NCBI GenBank assembly: GCA_003991915.1 | Contig: RQTK01000805.1 | Location: 1-64,000 of the forward strand | DNA length: 64,000 bases | Source: Elysia chlorotica | Lineage: Eukaryota; Mollusca; Gastropoda; Plakobranchidae | Direction: 5' to 3' | Part shown: positions 1-10,929 of the stretch, in pieces | How the letters are laid out: the number at the start of each line of letters is the position of its first letter | How positions within the stretch are numbered: the stretch's first letter is position 1 | Made by a program: the position numbers and the translations under genes | The notes under the pieces: model-generated | The model's input: only the letters and a program-made list of their open reading frames with translations | Told to the model about the DNA's origin: nothing | Database searches by the model: none

Positions 1-233
1 TTTGTGTATGCAATGTTTATCTATTTTGGCTCATTATCTTTTCAATCCAATGTAATGCTTAAAACTAATCAAGTCAAAACAGTTATTAGTTCAAAAATTT
101 ACACCACGCAAATGTCAACGAACATTAAATATTAAACTACGATGCATTGTATTATCATGAAACTGCAAAAGCAAGATGGTATATGAAAAACAGGAAGAAA
201 AAGAACACAAAAACATGTAGAGCAAAAGGTTAA

Positions 234-315
234 TGGCAGCGGTGGGATTCGAACCCACGCCTCCGAGGAGACTGGTGCCTTAAACTAGCGCCTTAGACCG
301 CTCGGCCACGCTACC
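234..315 (-). tRNA. tRNA-Leu (AAG), copy 1
   Basis: On the minus strand this reads as a class II tRNA: a GGTAGCG start, box A TGGCCGAGCGG, a leucine-type variable arm CTCCTCGGAG, box B GGTTCGAATCC, and a 3' end GCTGCC with discriminator A. The anticodon loop is TTAAGGC, so the anticodon is AAG (Leu, CTT codons). A run of four T's follows the 3' end on the minus strand (plus-strand AAAA at 223-226) and can serve as the Pol III terminator. It differs from the other two copies by one base in the anticodon stem, which turns a G-C pair into an A-C mismatch, so this copy may be weakened. No intron is seen. Confidence 0.93.
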
Positions 316-428
316 TGTTATCTATCTGGTTATCTGTGTTAAAAGATAATATCTATCTCTTACTGTTGTGCGAGCTCGCTCTTCAGTAGTTATCACTATC
401 TCTTGCGTTATCGAAAGGATCTTTTAAT

Positions 429-675
429 GAGGAAGAGAGGGAGGGAGAGAGACACAGAGAGAGAACGAGAGAGAGAGAGAGATACAGAAATTTAGATAGA
501 TAGAGAGAGAAAGAGAGATGAAAACAAAGAAAGACAGTAAAAGAGAGCTGCATAGAGAAAGAGGCCATAGAGCAAGAAACAGAAGGAAATAGCCATAAAT
601 AAATAATTAGAGGAGAGATGAGTAGAAAGAAAGAGAAAGAAGGAGAAAGAGAGTCAGGCAGACAGAGAGGAAGAC

Positions 676-706
<31 letters not shown>

Positions 707-780
707 CAGGAATGAAGCAAAAAAGACAGACAGAGAAGTGAGAAAGATACGCAGAGAAAGACATAAAGCGAAAGACAGAA
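429..780. repeat. GA-rich degenerate simple repeat between tRNA genes 1 and 2
   Basis: A purine-rich tract on the plus strand built from GAGA, GACAGA and AAAGA units. It produces spurious open frames on both strands and no gene is seen. The block lies just 5' of tRNA copy 1 (minus-strand sense). Copy 3 has a (GA)n tract at the matching place, which suggests the repeat belongs to the duplicated unit. Confidence 0.85.
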
Positions 781-1096
781 TAAACAGGGGTACATTGTCA
801 ACACAGAAATTACATTTTTTAGAGGTAGGATATTAACCTACTAAAATATGTGTACATGTATGTATATAAATAAATCGTATGTCTTAGTTACAGAAACGTT
901 CTACAATTGCAGGCATAATCCAAGTTAAAGGCTATCTAGCACAATCAGGATTTCTTTTAAGATTCGGTTGATGATGGTGTAATATAAACTTCACATAGCA
1001 TTGTCATGAAATTGCAAGTGAAAGGTTATTAACTGTATATACAATAGAGCAAAAACGTGGCGAAAGGAGGAAAGTTGTTTAAAGCAACAAAAAGAA

Positions 1097-1178
1097 TGGC
1101 AGCGGTGGGATTCGAACCCACGCCTCCGAGGAGACTGGTGCCTTAAACCAGCGCCTTAGACCGCTCGGCCACGCTACC
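1097..1178 (-). tRNA. tRNA-Leu (AAG), copy 2
   Basis: Same tRNA as copy 1, but with a fully paired anticodon stem (CTGGT / ACCAG) around the TTAAGGC loop. Box A, variable arm and box B are intact. A T5 run lies right after the 3' end on the minus strand (plus-strand AAAAA at 1089-1093). The flanks match those of copies 1 and 3: a 'cattgtcatgaaattgcaa' block on the left and a 'ctcgctcttc...gttatc' block on the right. The array therefore arose by duplication of a larger unit, not by retroposition of the tRNA alone. Confidence 0.95.
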
Positions 1179-1349
1179 TGTGGTCTTCTTGTTATCTATG
1201 TTGAAATGATGCTTTGTCTTACTATTGTATTGCTCGCTCTTCCGTAGTTATTACCATCTCTTGTGTTATCAAAAGGATCCCAGTCAATCACCATAAGGAA
1301 GATCGTCGACGAGAGCAAACAACACTGGTGGCTGCGCTGTAAGTAAAGA

Positions 1350-2130
1350 TGGGAGCAAACGAGGACATTAGGTGCCGAATCAATAAGGCCCTATACGCTT
1401 TCAATACCCTAAGGCCACTTTGGAGGCCTACAGCCCTGTCAGTACGAAACAGGATCTGGATCTTCAATACCAACGTGAAGTCGGTCTTACAAAATTAATG
1501 GTGCCCCACATTTTAAAAGCCTGTATCCAACACCACGAGGCAAGCTGATAATTTACTTGCATTGGAAACAAACGTACTTAGAAAGTCAATTACATTAAAA
1601 CAAATTAAGCAATACAAAATTCTTAACTCGCCCAAGCAGCAAGGTAGGGCTGAAGTACCAAGTTCAGGGCCAAATAACGCCACTGGACTTAAGACTCTCT
1701 AACGTGAGTAACTTCCTTTCCGCCTTTACAATGTATGCATGTCTCTCTATATCTCTCTATTTCTCCCACTCTCTTTCCCTCCACCTTTTCACTTATGTTT
1801 TCAATATTGATATTTCTGCATGCCTCTCTCCATCTCCATTTCTCTATCCATCTATATATCTATCTCTGTCTCTCTCCGAGTTCGGCGAAGGTGATTTGCT
1901 GCGGTCCTATGTTCCACAGGGAATCAAGAGGACCCTGGAGTGGAACCCCCAAGGTAAACTCAAGGTTGGTTGTCCGAAGCAGACTTGGCGGCGAAGTACT
2001 GATGCTGTGATAAAAGCCACTGTTATTTCATGGGTGGAAATGAAGAGGACTAACAAGAAGCGGGTTTGGTGGAGGGGATTTGCTCCGGCCCCATGTTCCA
2101 CAGGGAATCCAGAGGCTTAAACTAAACTAA
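1350..2130 (+). mobile_element. LINE 3' fragment (reverse transcriptase C-terminal region)
   Basis: Two coding remnants lie in order on the plus strand. The first, about 1350-1490, reads EDIRCRINKALYAFNTLRPL and on to NRIWIFNTNVKSVL, which is the RT thumb region of endonuclease/reverse-transcriptase LINEs. The second, about 1905-2120, reads RTLEWNPQGKLKVG, TWRRS and then WWRGFAPAPCSTGNPEA, the usual C-terminus of the same class. About 370 bp between them has lost recognisable coding and includes a TCTCTC/TATCTATC-rich stretch. The element is 5'-truncated and dead. Clade was not resolved. Confidence 0.75.
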
Positions 2131-2515
2131 AGACTAGAAAACGGACTATCTGAGAGGCAACCAATAAAACCAGGAGTATATTACACCTATTTTTTTTTAC
2201 CTTTTGATACCCCCCCCCCCCACACACACACACACACGTTTTTATACATGTTTTTCCCACCTTTCATTACACTATTCTTGCAACAGCCAATGATCTCCCG
2301 GCCCCCACCTTTCTATAGGGTGTAAGATTATATTTCAAAGGCCCCTAAGACAGGGGTGTATGGTGTCACCAGCTACTTTTAGCCTCTGCAGTCAGAATAA
2401 ACTAATATTTTAAAAGTCAGTACTGTATAATTATATACATGCATCACTAAATAGTATTATGTCTTACTTAAGCGCATGCGAAATCCAATTTGAACGCTAT
2501 CCAACATAATGGGAC

Positions 2516-2651
2516 AGGCTGAGACAGAGTCATGGTACATGTATCCACTCACTGTCTCTGAGTGGCAGCACTTTAACTAATCAGACGTTAGCATTGGAAC
2601 TCGTCCACAATATAGTCTTTATATTGCTGCAACAAACAAACAAACAAACAT
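2516..2651 (+). mobile_element. Diverged copy of the window's tRNA-type SINE (body and tail)
   Basis: This matches the SINE body seen intact at 39198-39447: ...GAGACAG.AGTCATGG..., ...GGCAGCAC..., ...TCGTCCACAATATAG... It ends in a short CAAA repeat. The tRNA-like head is missing. Divergence is much higher than in the 39 kb copy, so this is an old insertion. Confidence 0.6.
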
Positions 2652-2803
2652 ATTGCGTATTGTGCGTAGGCAAAAATTCGATTATTTGATAGTTAAATTT
2701 AAATAGTGGCACAATGTATTGTCATGAAATTGCAAATGAAATATCATGCACACAAAAGGGAAAAGCGCGGAGTGGAGGGAAAACGTTTTGAACACAAAAA
2801 TGA

Positions 2804-2885
2804 TGGCAGCGGTGGGATTCGAACCCACGCCTCCGAGGAGACTGGTGCCTTAAACCAGCGCCTTAGACCGCTCGGCCACGCTACC
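2804..2885 (-). tRNA. tRNA-Leu (AAG), copy 3
   Basis: Identical across the tRNA to copy 2, including the paired anticodon stem, AAG anticodon, long variable arm and box B. The Pol III stop is a T5 run directly downstream on the minus strand (plus-strand AAAAA at 2796-2800). It is spaced 1707 bp from copy 2, against 863 bp between copies 1 and 2. The LINE and SINE insertions between copies 2 and 3 account for the extra length. Confidence 0.95.
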
Positions 2886-3000
2886 TGTCAGTTAATGCAA
2901 AATTAATCCTGAATTCACACGATCCCTCTTACCAAAACAATCTTGCTCTCGCTCTTTCCCAGTTGATCATCCTCTCTCGGGTTAAAGGGTTCGTTTATGT

Positions 3001-3215
<215 letters not shown>

Positions 3216-3259
3216 ACAGACTTACCAAGGCAGAGAGATGGGTAGGCCTACACGTTTAA

Positions 3260-4711
3260 ATTCTTTTTACATAAGTGGGCATCCAACATTTTAACGCTAA
3301 AAGGATCAAAGGTTACATAAAATAACCATATATTTAACACATTTTTTCGAAATAATACTCATAAAGAATAGTATGGGTATTCTAACTGGCATTTAAATAG
3401 AATCGGGTCAAGTGTTTTTCTATAATGGCATAGTAACATTGAAACATCTTTGAGGTGGTTTTAATTTATGAATTGTTAATAAAGTTCCAGGCCTAAAAGT
3501 ATAAACAAAAAATATTAAACAAATCACCGACGAACAACAAAAAATTATGTTCACGTCCTTCTTTTTTCTTCATTATGCTTGCAGAACTATGCCCAAATTA
3601 TCGACAATTTTTTACGAATTTTATTATCATAGCATGATTCAAACTCAATCCTGTTAAGGTGTAAACTGGTGAAAGTTTCCTTAAACCATCTGAGAATTAT
3701 AATATCAAATGAGATGAAAGAAACTTTGTAGTTTGTAGTGTATCTGCAACGCTCACCTCCCTTTTAGTTTTCTTTTGAGGCAGTTCATGAACCGTTAATA
3801 AAAAATAAAAAAAAAGTTCCTCTTTCATAAAATAATGCTCAAATTTTATATCCTAATTTATAATTTCTTTTAAATTAACTTCTCAAACTTTTGAAACCAG
3901 TTTTTAAAATATGAAGTGAATGGTTTTGTAAAAGAAAAAATTTTACACGTATCAAGTTTCAATTAATTGAGCGGCATTCACCTGTCAAAAAATCTGGCAG
4001 TCATAACAAACGTTTGGGTCGTTGCCTTGCCATCAAGAGAGAAAACACTGTATAGTGTGCTTAGGGCCTGTTGTAGACCTCTTTAGAGTTTTATCGACCA
4101 GTTTATTTCTAAACCACAGGTTGGTATATTCGTTATTTTGGTGCATTTTTTACAAATCAATTAATTCTAAAGTATACTGCCGTCGCTATAGATCTAGAAT
4201 CGAGGCCTCTGCAATTAGGCCATTTTTCGTATCTTCTCATATGAGTTTTGGAGCTGGTCATACGAAAATACTAATCTAGATCTAGATCTAGATCTAGGAA
4301 AATGTCATTTCGGTGTTTGGACATTAGATCTAGATTTTCTAGATTTAGTTCAATATAATATCTAGAAGCAAATTTTGGATTTTCTATGTTAGTCCAGAGT
4401 TGTTTAAAAAAATTAGATTCTAATTTCTAAGATCAGAATTTGGCTTAAAATTAGGCCTAGGGCTAGAGTATGGATATATGTACTAGATCTATCAGTATAC
4501 TGATCAGTACTGTTGGCGTAGCTTCTGGACTGTTTAATTAATAGTTCCCACTAGCACCCTCGGATCCTTCTCAGACTAATATACATATCTTTCTGACTGT
4601 CTAAAGGTGTATGCTAGTTTAATCCAGAAGTGAATAATTTACTTGCTTTACTATGATAGTGGTTTTATTTAATTAAAGAAAAATTAAATTGATGTTGCAA
4701 TTTCTCCTTAG
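3260..4711. other. AT-rich spacer upstream of ROPN1L with a TCTAGA-rich patch
   Basis: No coding exon is recognised. The stretch likely holds the ROPN1L promoter and an untranslated first exon, because the coding exon at 4712 begins with a good acceptor (tttctccttag). The untranslated exon cannot be placed. At 4266-4345 there is a run of overlapping palindromic TCTAGA/AGATCT units. A similar patch lies just after the HORMAD1 start exon. Confidence 0.5.
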
Positions 4712-4721
4712 ATTCAGCATC

Positions 4722-7700
4722 ATGCCAACCTCTGCAGCAAAGATAGATGAACCCTACTACTGCTCACAGCAGATAAACATTCCTCCAGAGTTGCCAGATA
4801 TTCTTAAACAGTTCACCAAGGCTGCTATAAGGACTCAACCAAAAGATGTGCTGGCATGGTCAGCTGCGTAAGTGCATTTCTTCAATACCGGTGCTGTCGA
4901 ATTACACAAGTTTAGCTTTTATATAACCATGATTTGAAGGCATAAATTTTTAAAAAATGCAGTTGAAGGTCATGTGGTTTTGACTTACATTGCAGCAAAC
5001 AAAATTTAAGCACATTTCACTATTAACGTTATGGTCAAGTTAAATTGGTGACAGTAAAAGATAAAAATAGATTTAAAGCTTGTTAGACCCAGATCCTTCA
5101 GGTATTTGCAGCTGTGCCAGGCTGTTGTAATTATTTTATGTTGTGATCCAATACATTTTTAACCTAATAGCTTAATTATTTTTAAGTTTGAACAATACCT
5201 TTTATACAAAAATAATGCGCCTTAAAATTTTGCACAATCAGTGTACCTGAATGCATCTGTTCTAAAGATGTCTAATACAGGTTCTGTATAATGGTAGGCC
5301 TACTTAAAGATCCTGAATTGGCTTTGCTCTGAAGTTAGGATTTTTTTTTATAGGATTTCTATTTCTTTCTTCATATTTAGTCCTTTTTCTTAGAAAGCCT
5401 GCAAACAAGAGTATATTTTTATTTTAATATATCCTTCAGCTATTTCCGGGCCATGAGCAAAGGAGAGATCCCGCCTGTAAAGGAACGTCTGGAGATGCCA
5501 GTAGCTACTCAGAAGATTGACAGTGGTCTTACTCCAGGTTTGCTCAGGGTCCTCAACAAACAGGTATAGTTTTATTTTATTCCAAATTTATAAATTACAT
5601 TGATTAACTTAAAAATAAAAAAAAAGGAATTTGTTACCTCAGTTGTGTAATGTCCTATCTCATAGTCATATCTAAAATGATATATAATAAGTATTTTAAT
5701 TTAAGAGATGAAACAGGACATTACACAACCAATGTGACTAATGGGTGCCTCTGAAATGATTAACGTAAAGCCATAGTTCATCATCAACAGGGTTTATCTC
5801 AATTGGGTTCCACTGTACATGCATTTTGATTTGTTAACTTCTTTTGTTGTTTTTTTTTTTTTTTTTTATTCAGACCCCCCCCCCCTTACAAATTATATTT
5901 ATTTTTTTTATTTTATTTTTGATATTTATTTTACAGGAAATACACTTTAAAATCATACATTTTTAAAAGGTTTTATCTTGCATTACCCACTATATGTATC
6001 ACTAGCTGAAAATTTTAACAGGATTCCTTTAAATTTAGGCTAAAGAATGAACTTCATCAGATAATAAAGCTATTGAAAAGAACATCCATTGTGTACGTGT
6101 CATATTCTTTTTTCTTTTTCCTCACAAATGTTCCTAGATACTTTATATAGAAGTTTTCAGTGGTACCAAATACTTAAGATCTTACTAATCCATAACAACG
6201 ACATAGCCTAGTCACTGACATATTGGACATTAAGATACCAACCCTTTATCTTTTCTTACCATTCAGTTGTTTTGATGTCTTGTTTTTTGTTAAGTTGATG
6301 CCTCATACAAAGTTAAAAATATTTCAGCTGGGCCCCAAGCTTTCTGTCAGCGCCAAATCTGTAGAGGCCAAATGGATGGACCTCGCTCTACCCAAGGAAC
6401 AGTTTGACGATATCATGAGGGTTGGGAACTTTGGCGCCAAATTTGATTGGCAGAAGTTTTTTGCCTTGGCAGCATCCACTTTGGGCAATGTGAGTGATGT
6501 ACCATTTTGATTTAGATTTTTGCCATTGTGACCAGTTATTTCAAAGTGTCTGAATTGTTATGGTCTATACCTATGCCATTTGTGGAGAGATTTATTGCAG
6601 ATTTGCTGCTTTTCTTTTATGACTATGAATATTCAAACGTTGAATTGAAGAAAAGTGAGATTTGTTCTTTCCATATTTAGAGGTTATTTTTTTTTTATGT
6701 TTACATGAATTTAATTAACCCCATCTTTATTTGGGAACTAAAATTAAAACAAATATGCCTTTAATTTGTTTAGTGTGTAAGTTTAGTGAGAACATTGTAA
6801 TTTTGTTTAATATTTATTTAAAATTTTCATTTTTTTTAATGGTAGTGTGGTGTTATCTTTTTTATTCCAGAACATTACCGATGCTATGTCAATTATTTGT
6901 GAAATCTTGACCGACGACCCTGAGGGAGGTCCAGCCCGCATAACTTTCACACTTTTCCAAGCCTTGTATCGGTTCCTGGCAGAGGTAGATGGTGAAATCT
7001 CCAACCAGCAGATCACAGATGTCCTCAACCATCTACAGTATGATGTGTAAGTATGATTTATCAATGTTAGTGAAGATTAAAAATGCTTCTGTAAGTCTGC
7101 TTTTTTCTGATTTATTTGTGTGTGTGTGTGTGTTTTTCAAGCCATGAGACACTATGTGCACTAGGTACTCCTTTGGAAGTCTGTTTCAGTTTTTCTTGGG
7201 CTGTATAAATTATTTATGCTACTCAGAACTGAGTTATTATTTTGCGCTAATTTCTTTATGTATTCATGAAAATGATAAATTTATTCACTGCAATTTTTCC
7301 TTGCCTTGCAGTGATAAACAAGACGGGATGGTGATGCCTCGCAATTTCCTCAGCCCTGACTGTCCAGCAGAGGTAGATGGTGAAATCTCCAACCAGCAGA
7401 TCACAGATGTCCTCAACCATCTACAGTATGATGTGTAAGTATGATTTATCAATGTTAGTGAGGATTAAAAATGCCTTCTGTAAGTCTGCTTTTTCTGCTT
7501 GATTTGTGTGTGTGTGTGTGTGTGTTTTTCAAGCCACGAGACACTATGTGCTCTGTAGCTTGGTTGGTTGGTTGGGTTGGTTTAACGTCCAACAGCAGCA
7601 CTATATAGGCTTTATTGTGGACAGGCCCCAAAACGGATGTCTGACAATTTTATGTGCTCCACACACGAGACAGGGTGGGGATACCATGACTCCTGTCTTA

Positions 7701-7966
7701 GCAGGTCACATTATACTGACACCGACCCAACCAGTATGCTCTGTAGGACCAGATACTCCTTTAGAAGTGTTTCATTTTTATTGCACTATTTAAATATTTC
7801 TCTTATGCTATTCAGAGTTGAGTTATAATTTTTCATTGATTTTTTTATGAATTCATAAGTTAATAAATTTATTCAATGCAATTTTTCCTTGCCTTGCAGT
7901 GATAAACAAGACGGGATGGTGATGCCTCGCAATTTCCTCAGCCCTGACTGTCCTCAGCTTTCCTGA
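4722..7966 (+). CDS. ROPN1L: Ropporin-1-like protein (radial spoke RSP11 family), complete, 5 coding exons plus a hybrid exon
   Basis: Coding exons: 4722-4867, 5440-5563, 6328-6489, 6871-7046 and 7900-7966 (stop TGA), all with GT-AG splice sites and matching phases. They predict 224 aa, against 230 in human ROPN1L. Residues 18-52 form an RIIa dimerization/docking domain (INIPPELPDILKQFTKAAIR), the fold that binds A-kinase anchoring proteins. Exon 4 carries the family hallmark CEILTDDPEGGPARI. The family works in radial spokes and the sperm fibrous sheath, linking PKA-type anchoring to flagellar motility. The start at 4722 was chosen because homologues begin there and a splice acceptor ends at 4711; an in-frame ATG at 4692 would lie in the intron. 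ATG context has A at -3. An extra in-frame exon at 7312-7434 is described separately; including it would give 265 aa. Confidence 0.95.
7312..7434 (+). CDS. ROPN1L: Hybrid ROPN1L exon made by tandem duplication (exon 5 head fused to exon 4 tail)
   Basis: The exon begins at an acceptor copied from exon 5 (ccttgcag) and ends at a donor copied from exon 4 (gtaagt). It is 123 nt long, phase 2 at both ends, with no stop, so it can be spliced between exon 4 and exon 5 without changing frame. Its 41 codons encode DKQDGMVMPRNFLSPDC followed by PAEVDGEISNQQITDVL and NHLQYDV. Inclusion would repeat the C-terminal part of the protein. Whether the exon is used cannot be told from DNA; both splice sites are as good as the parental ones. 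Confidence 0.8.
7559..7736 (-). mobile_element. SINE, minus strand, 5'-truncated, with 10-bp target duplication
   Basis: The reverse complement runs from TACTGGTTGGGTCGG through the conserved body to GGACGTTAAACCAACC. The tRNA-like head is missing. The target duplication tgctctgtag is seen at 7549-7558 and 7737-7746. The SINE lies only in the second copy of the duplicated ROPN1L intron, so it inserted after the duplication and argues against a collapsed or repeated assembly artefact. Confidence 0.9.
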
Positions 7967-8767
7967 TCTGATTAATCCTTATCTACAGACCTGCACTCAC
8001 ATACCTCGTACATTAATTCTCATTGTCAGCATTACATTACTATATGGACACATGTTTCATCCGCAGGTTTATTTCTTAGAGTTTGAATACTTTGAAGTTG
8101 AAGAAGGATCTAAGATAACTCTGTTTTCTTTGAGTTTTGTGGATTTCTACTCGTCTTCTTTAATTAAAGGTTAATTTAGACTTAAAAATTTATTTCATTT
8201 ATTATAAATTTCTGCAGATAAAGATACTAATGACAGTTCGTATTAATTTTGGTTGCACTGTTGGTTTAACAATTGATCAACTTTCATACTTTCCAAATAG
8301 TACCGCCAATTATTATTTGTCATAAAAGTTGGTTTCAGTTGTTGTTATTTTTTTCATTATTCCTTTTAATTTGTCGTCAGAATCTTTGCAGATATCAATA
8401 GTAATTTAGATTTATTTTAAGATATTGCTTAGATGATAACTTCAACTTAAGTTTGAAAACTTGCTCAAAATTTTAAAAGAAATTTTGACTTAACTAAGAA
8501 TAAAATGGTTAGTAGTGTTGGACGTCCAGAAATGTGTTTCTGTAGCTACATTGATAGTGTTTTATCACTTCATGAAACAACTCAATACACAAATTGATTT
8601 TTCGCTTTTCTTGAATGTGTACTCCGTCCATTAAAAAACTTGCTTGCAAGTAATTTGTACAGTAAGAAGACCTAGTGTAGAGCACAAATAATGTGGTTGG
8701 CGCAAACTATTGTGATGTGATATTTTAATTTCAACTATTATTTATGGTTAAAACCAACCTGTGAGGA

Positions 8768-8785
8768 AATAAAAGACACAATAAA
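8768..8785 (+). promoter_or_regulatory. Polyadenylation signals of ROPN1L
   Basis: Two AATAAA hexamers (8768-8773 and 8780-8785) are followed by a GT/T-rich stretch (gttttgtttgtgttttg) near 8801. This would give a 3' UTR of about 0.8 kb for ROPN1L, with cleavage near 8795-8805. There is no competing gene nearby. Confidence 0.7.
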
Positions 8786-8819
8786 ATGATGATTTTTAAA
8801 GTTTTGTTTGTGTTTTGAT

Positions 8820-9726
8820 TCATTGGAGATCATTGTCTATATAATCGTATTTAACTTACTGCTGCACTGCATTCCTTTTCTTTGTTTGCTCTATGTGGTT
8901 CCCAGCAGGTTTTTATGGTTCATATATTTTTTCATATATAAACATGAATGTAAATGAAATGTAAATATTAAAGGTAAGATAAGGTAAAAATTTAAAGGCA
9001 TTCATTGTCTCTGTGCTATTATTACGACATAAGTGAGACTTAGACCATAATGGAACTTGGAAGTGATATATCCTTGTGATGGTGAAATAATATCTATCCA
9101 ACTTAACTTTCAGATTAAAAATGGGCTAATAAATTTTTGCTTAATCCTATTTGTAAATTGTGTTCATTTGAAGTAGATATGAGGGACAGAAAACAAGTTA
9201 TATTGGTTTTCTCGAAAGTAGCGAAAATGATCGTTGCCAAAATTGTAGTACAGTTACATTATATTCATGGTCTGAACACGCAGCTCAATGAAACTAGTCA
9301 TTTCTAGAAGAAAAGTTGCGTAGCTTTCATTGCATGTTCATAAATCCATGCCTTACATATCAGCAACAACATCAACAAAATAATAAGATAATTATTAATA
9401 ATAATAATACAATTATAGCAATAATAATAAATATCTTAATAACAATAAAATAATAATAATAATTGAGCGTTGGTCACCCAAACAGTAAATTGTTAGACGT
9501 TAATCTTGGGGCTATCAAGCACTTTAAATTTCTCGCAATACCTGGTTCTAAACTATTTTTATAATATTTTCTCTTTTATAACTTTTCTATCAGGGCAGCG
9601 TAAGGTGCATTTTTCTTTTCTATGTTGATGTGTTATGGGGCTGATAAACTTTTATAAACCGAGATAGACTGCAATATTATTAGATGTCCTGTCATCCTTT
9701 TTTATCAGATAAGTTCACGATATGAA
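8820..9726. other. Intergenic, AT-rich, no gene seen
   Basis: AT-rich spacer with an AATAAT-type simple repeat near 9375-9465. No coding exon or RNA gene is recognised on either strand. Confidence 0.6.
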
Positions 9727-9974
9727 AGAGGGGGGGGGGGCTGGGGTAGAACATCGGCTTTCGACGCAAAAGGCTCTGGCGATTTCGCTCCCCTACTGGT
9801 TGGGTCGGTGTCAGTATAATGTGACCCTCTGAGCGACTGAGACAGGAATCATGGCATGCCAGCCATGTCTCGTGTGTGGCAGCACATAAAATTGCCAGAC
9901 GCGAGTTTTGGGACCTGTCCACAATATAGCCTATATTGTGCCGATGTTGGACGTTAAAACCAACTCAACTCAAC
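9727..9974 (+). mobile_element. SINE, plus strand, with 12-bp target duplication
   Basis: It starts with a G run and CTGGGGTAGAACATCGGC (tRNA-like head, box A region partly lost), continues through the TACTGGTTGGGTCGGTGTCA junction and the body (CTCGTGTGTGGCAGCACATA), and ends with GGACGTTAAAACCAACTC and a short ACTCA tail. The direct repeat tcacgatatgaa flanks it at 9715-9726 and 9975-9986. Confidence 0.92.
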
Positions 9975-10717
9975 TCACGATATGAATTCTGGCAAACAAA
10001 TGGTATTATTGCACAATTCAACTGGCGAGTACCATACAGGAATCAGTCCAGGGTATTGTTAATCAAACGGCACAATAATTATATCAATTAAATTCACTTC
10101 ATACTTCACTTATCCCTAGTCTAGATGACCGTTGGGACACGAAGGATGATCGGGCAACCACTTTTCTCCACCGTCTCTGTTTTCAGCCTTTCATAGAGCT
10201 TCTCCTTGCTTTAAACCTGGACGCTAAATTATGTTGTCTTCTCATCTCTTTTTACGTATTGCTTTCATTTCCGCTCTTAAACCGTGCCCTGTAGGATCAT
10301 CTTTGCAAGTCATGATAATCTTATTACAATAACTTATATAGCCATGGCCCTATCATCGATTTTGCGTTTTCTCACAGTGGTGAGAAGATCTTCATAGGGA
10401 CCATTAGCGTGCCTAGAACTGTGCCTAACTTCATCGTTTCTTAATGCCATTTAACGTGTTAATATTGGCTAGCACATACCCGGGGAAATCTTTCAAACAC
10501 CTTTAGTACTGACGGCAAAAAGATTTTCACGCAGGAGTGAGGTTGTGTGAATGTGTGTGTATGGGGATATCCCGTGAGTGAATTGTTAATTTTTAGGTGA
10601 GCTATACTCATTGTCTTTTTGGTTAGGCCACACACTTTTCTAAGTTAGTAGGCTACAGTTATTGCAGGGATCGAGTCAGGAGCAGTTTTACATAGAGAGT
10701 GGTGTATTTTATTACCC

Positions 10718-10926
10718 TAGTGACATTATATTTTGGCTATTCAAAGTCGAGGGTATCATTATTATATTTTGAATATAAAAAGTGGAGGGTATCATAATTT
10801 TATGATTGATATCTTCTACTTTTAATATCCAAAGTATAAATAATGTCACAAACTAAGGATATTCGCATGCTACCTTCTACTTTTAATATCCAAAGTATAA
10901 ATAATGTCACAAACTAAGGATATTCG
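10718..10926. repeat. Small foldback repeat with duplicated arms
   Basis: The left arm at 10720-10759 (gtgacattat...ctattcaaagt...gagggtatcat) is the imperfect reverse complement of 10802-10849. A second partial left arm lies at 10766-10798, and the right arm is repeated directly as 10812-10866 and 10871-10926 (about 55 bp, near identical). This looks like a small foldback or MITE-like element. No transposase is present. Confidence 0.6.
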
Positions 10927-10929
10927 CAA

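Larger units (their letters stand above)
6979..7955 (+). repeat. 388-bp tandem duplication inside ROPN1L (exon 4 tail, intron, exon 5 head)
   Basis: The block from the exon 4 tail (6979) through the intron into exon 5 is present twice. Copy 1 spans 6979-7366 and copy 2 starts at 7367. The exon 4 tails (6979-7046 and 7367-7434) and the first bases of the following introns are almost identical, and the exon 5 heads (7312 on, and 7900 on) are identical up to the breakpoint. Copy 2 is longer because a SINE later inserted at 7559-7736. The breakpoint joins exon 5 directly to exon 4 sequence (ctgactgtcc|agcagagg). Confidence 0.95.

Noticed and set aside
6979-7955. Assembly artefact as explanation of the ROPN1L duplication
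   Set aside because: The breakpoint is inside exon sequence, the two intron copies differ by several bases, and only the second carries a SINE with its own target duplication.
9375-9465. Possible CRISPR-like or regulatory spacing in the AATAAT repeats
   Set aside because: Simple trinucleotide repeat; no spacers, and a eukaryotic context.
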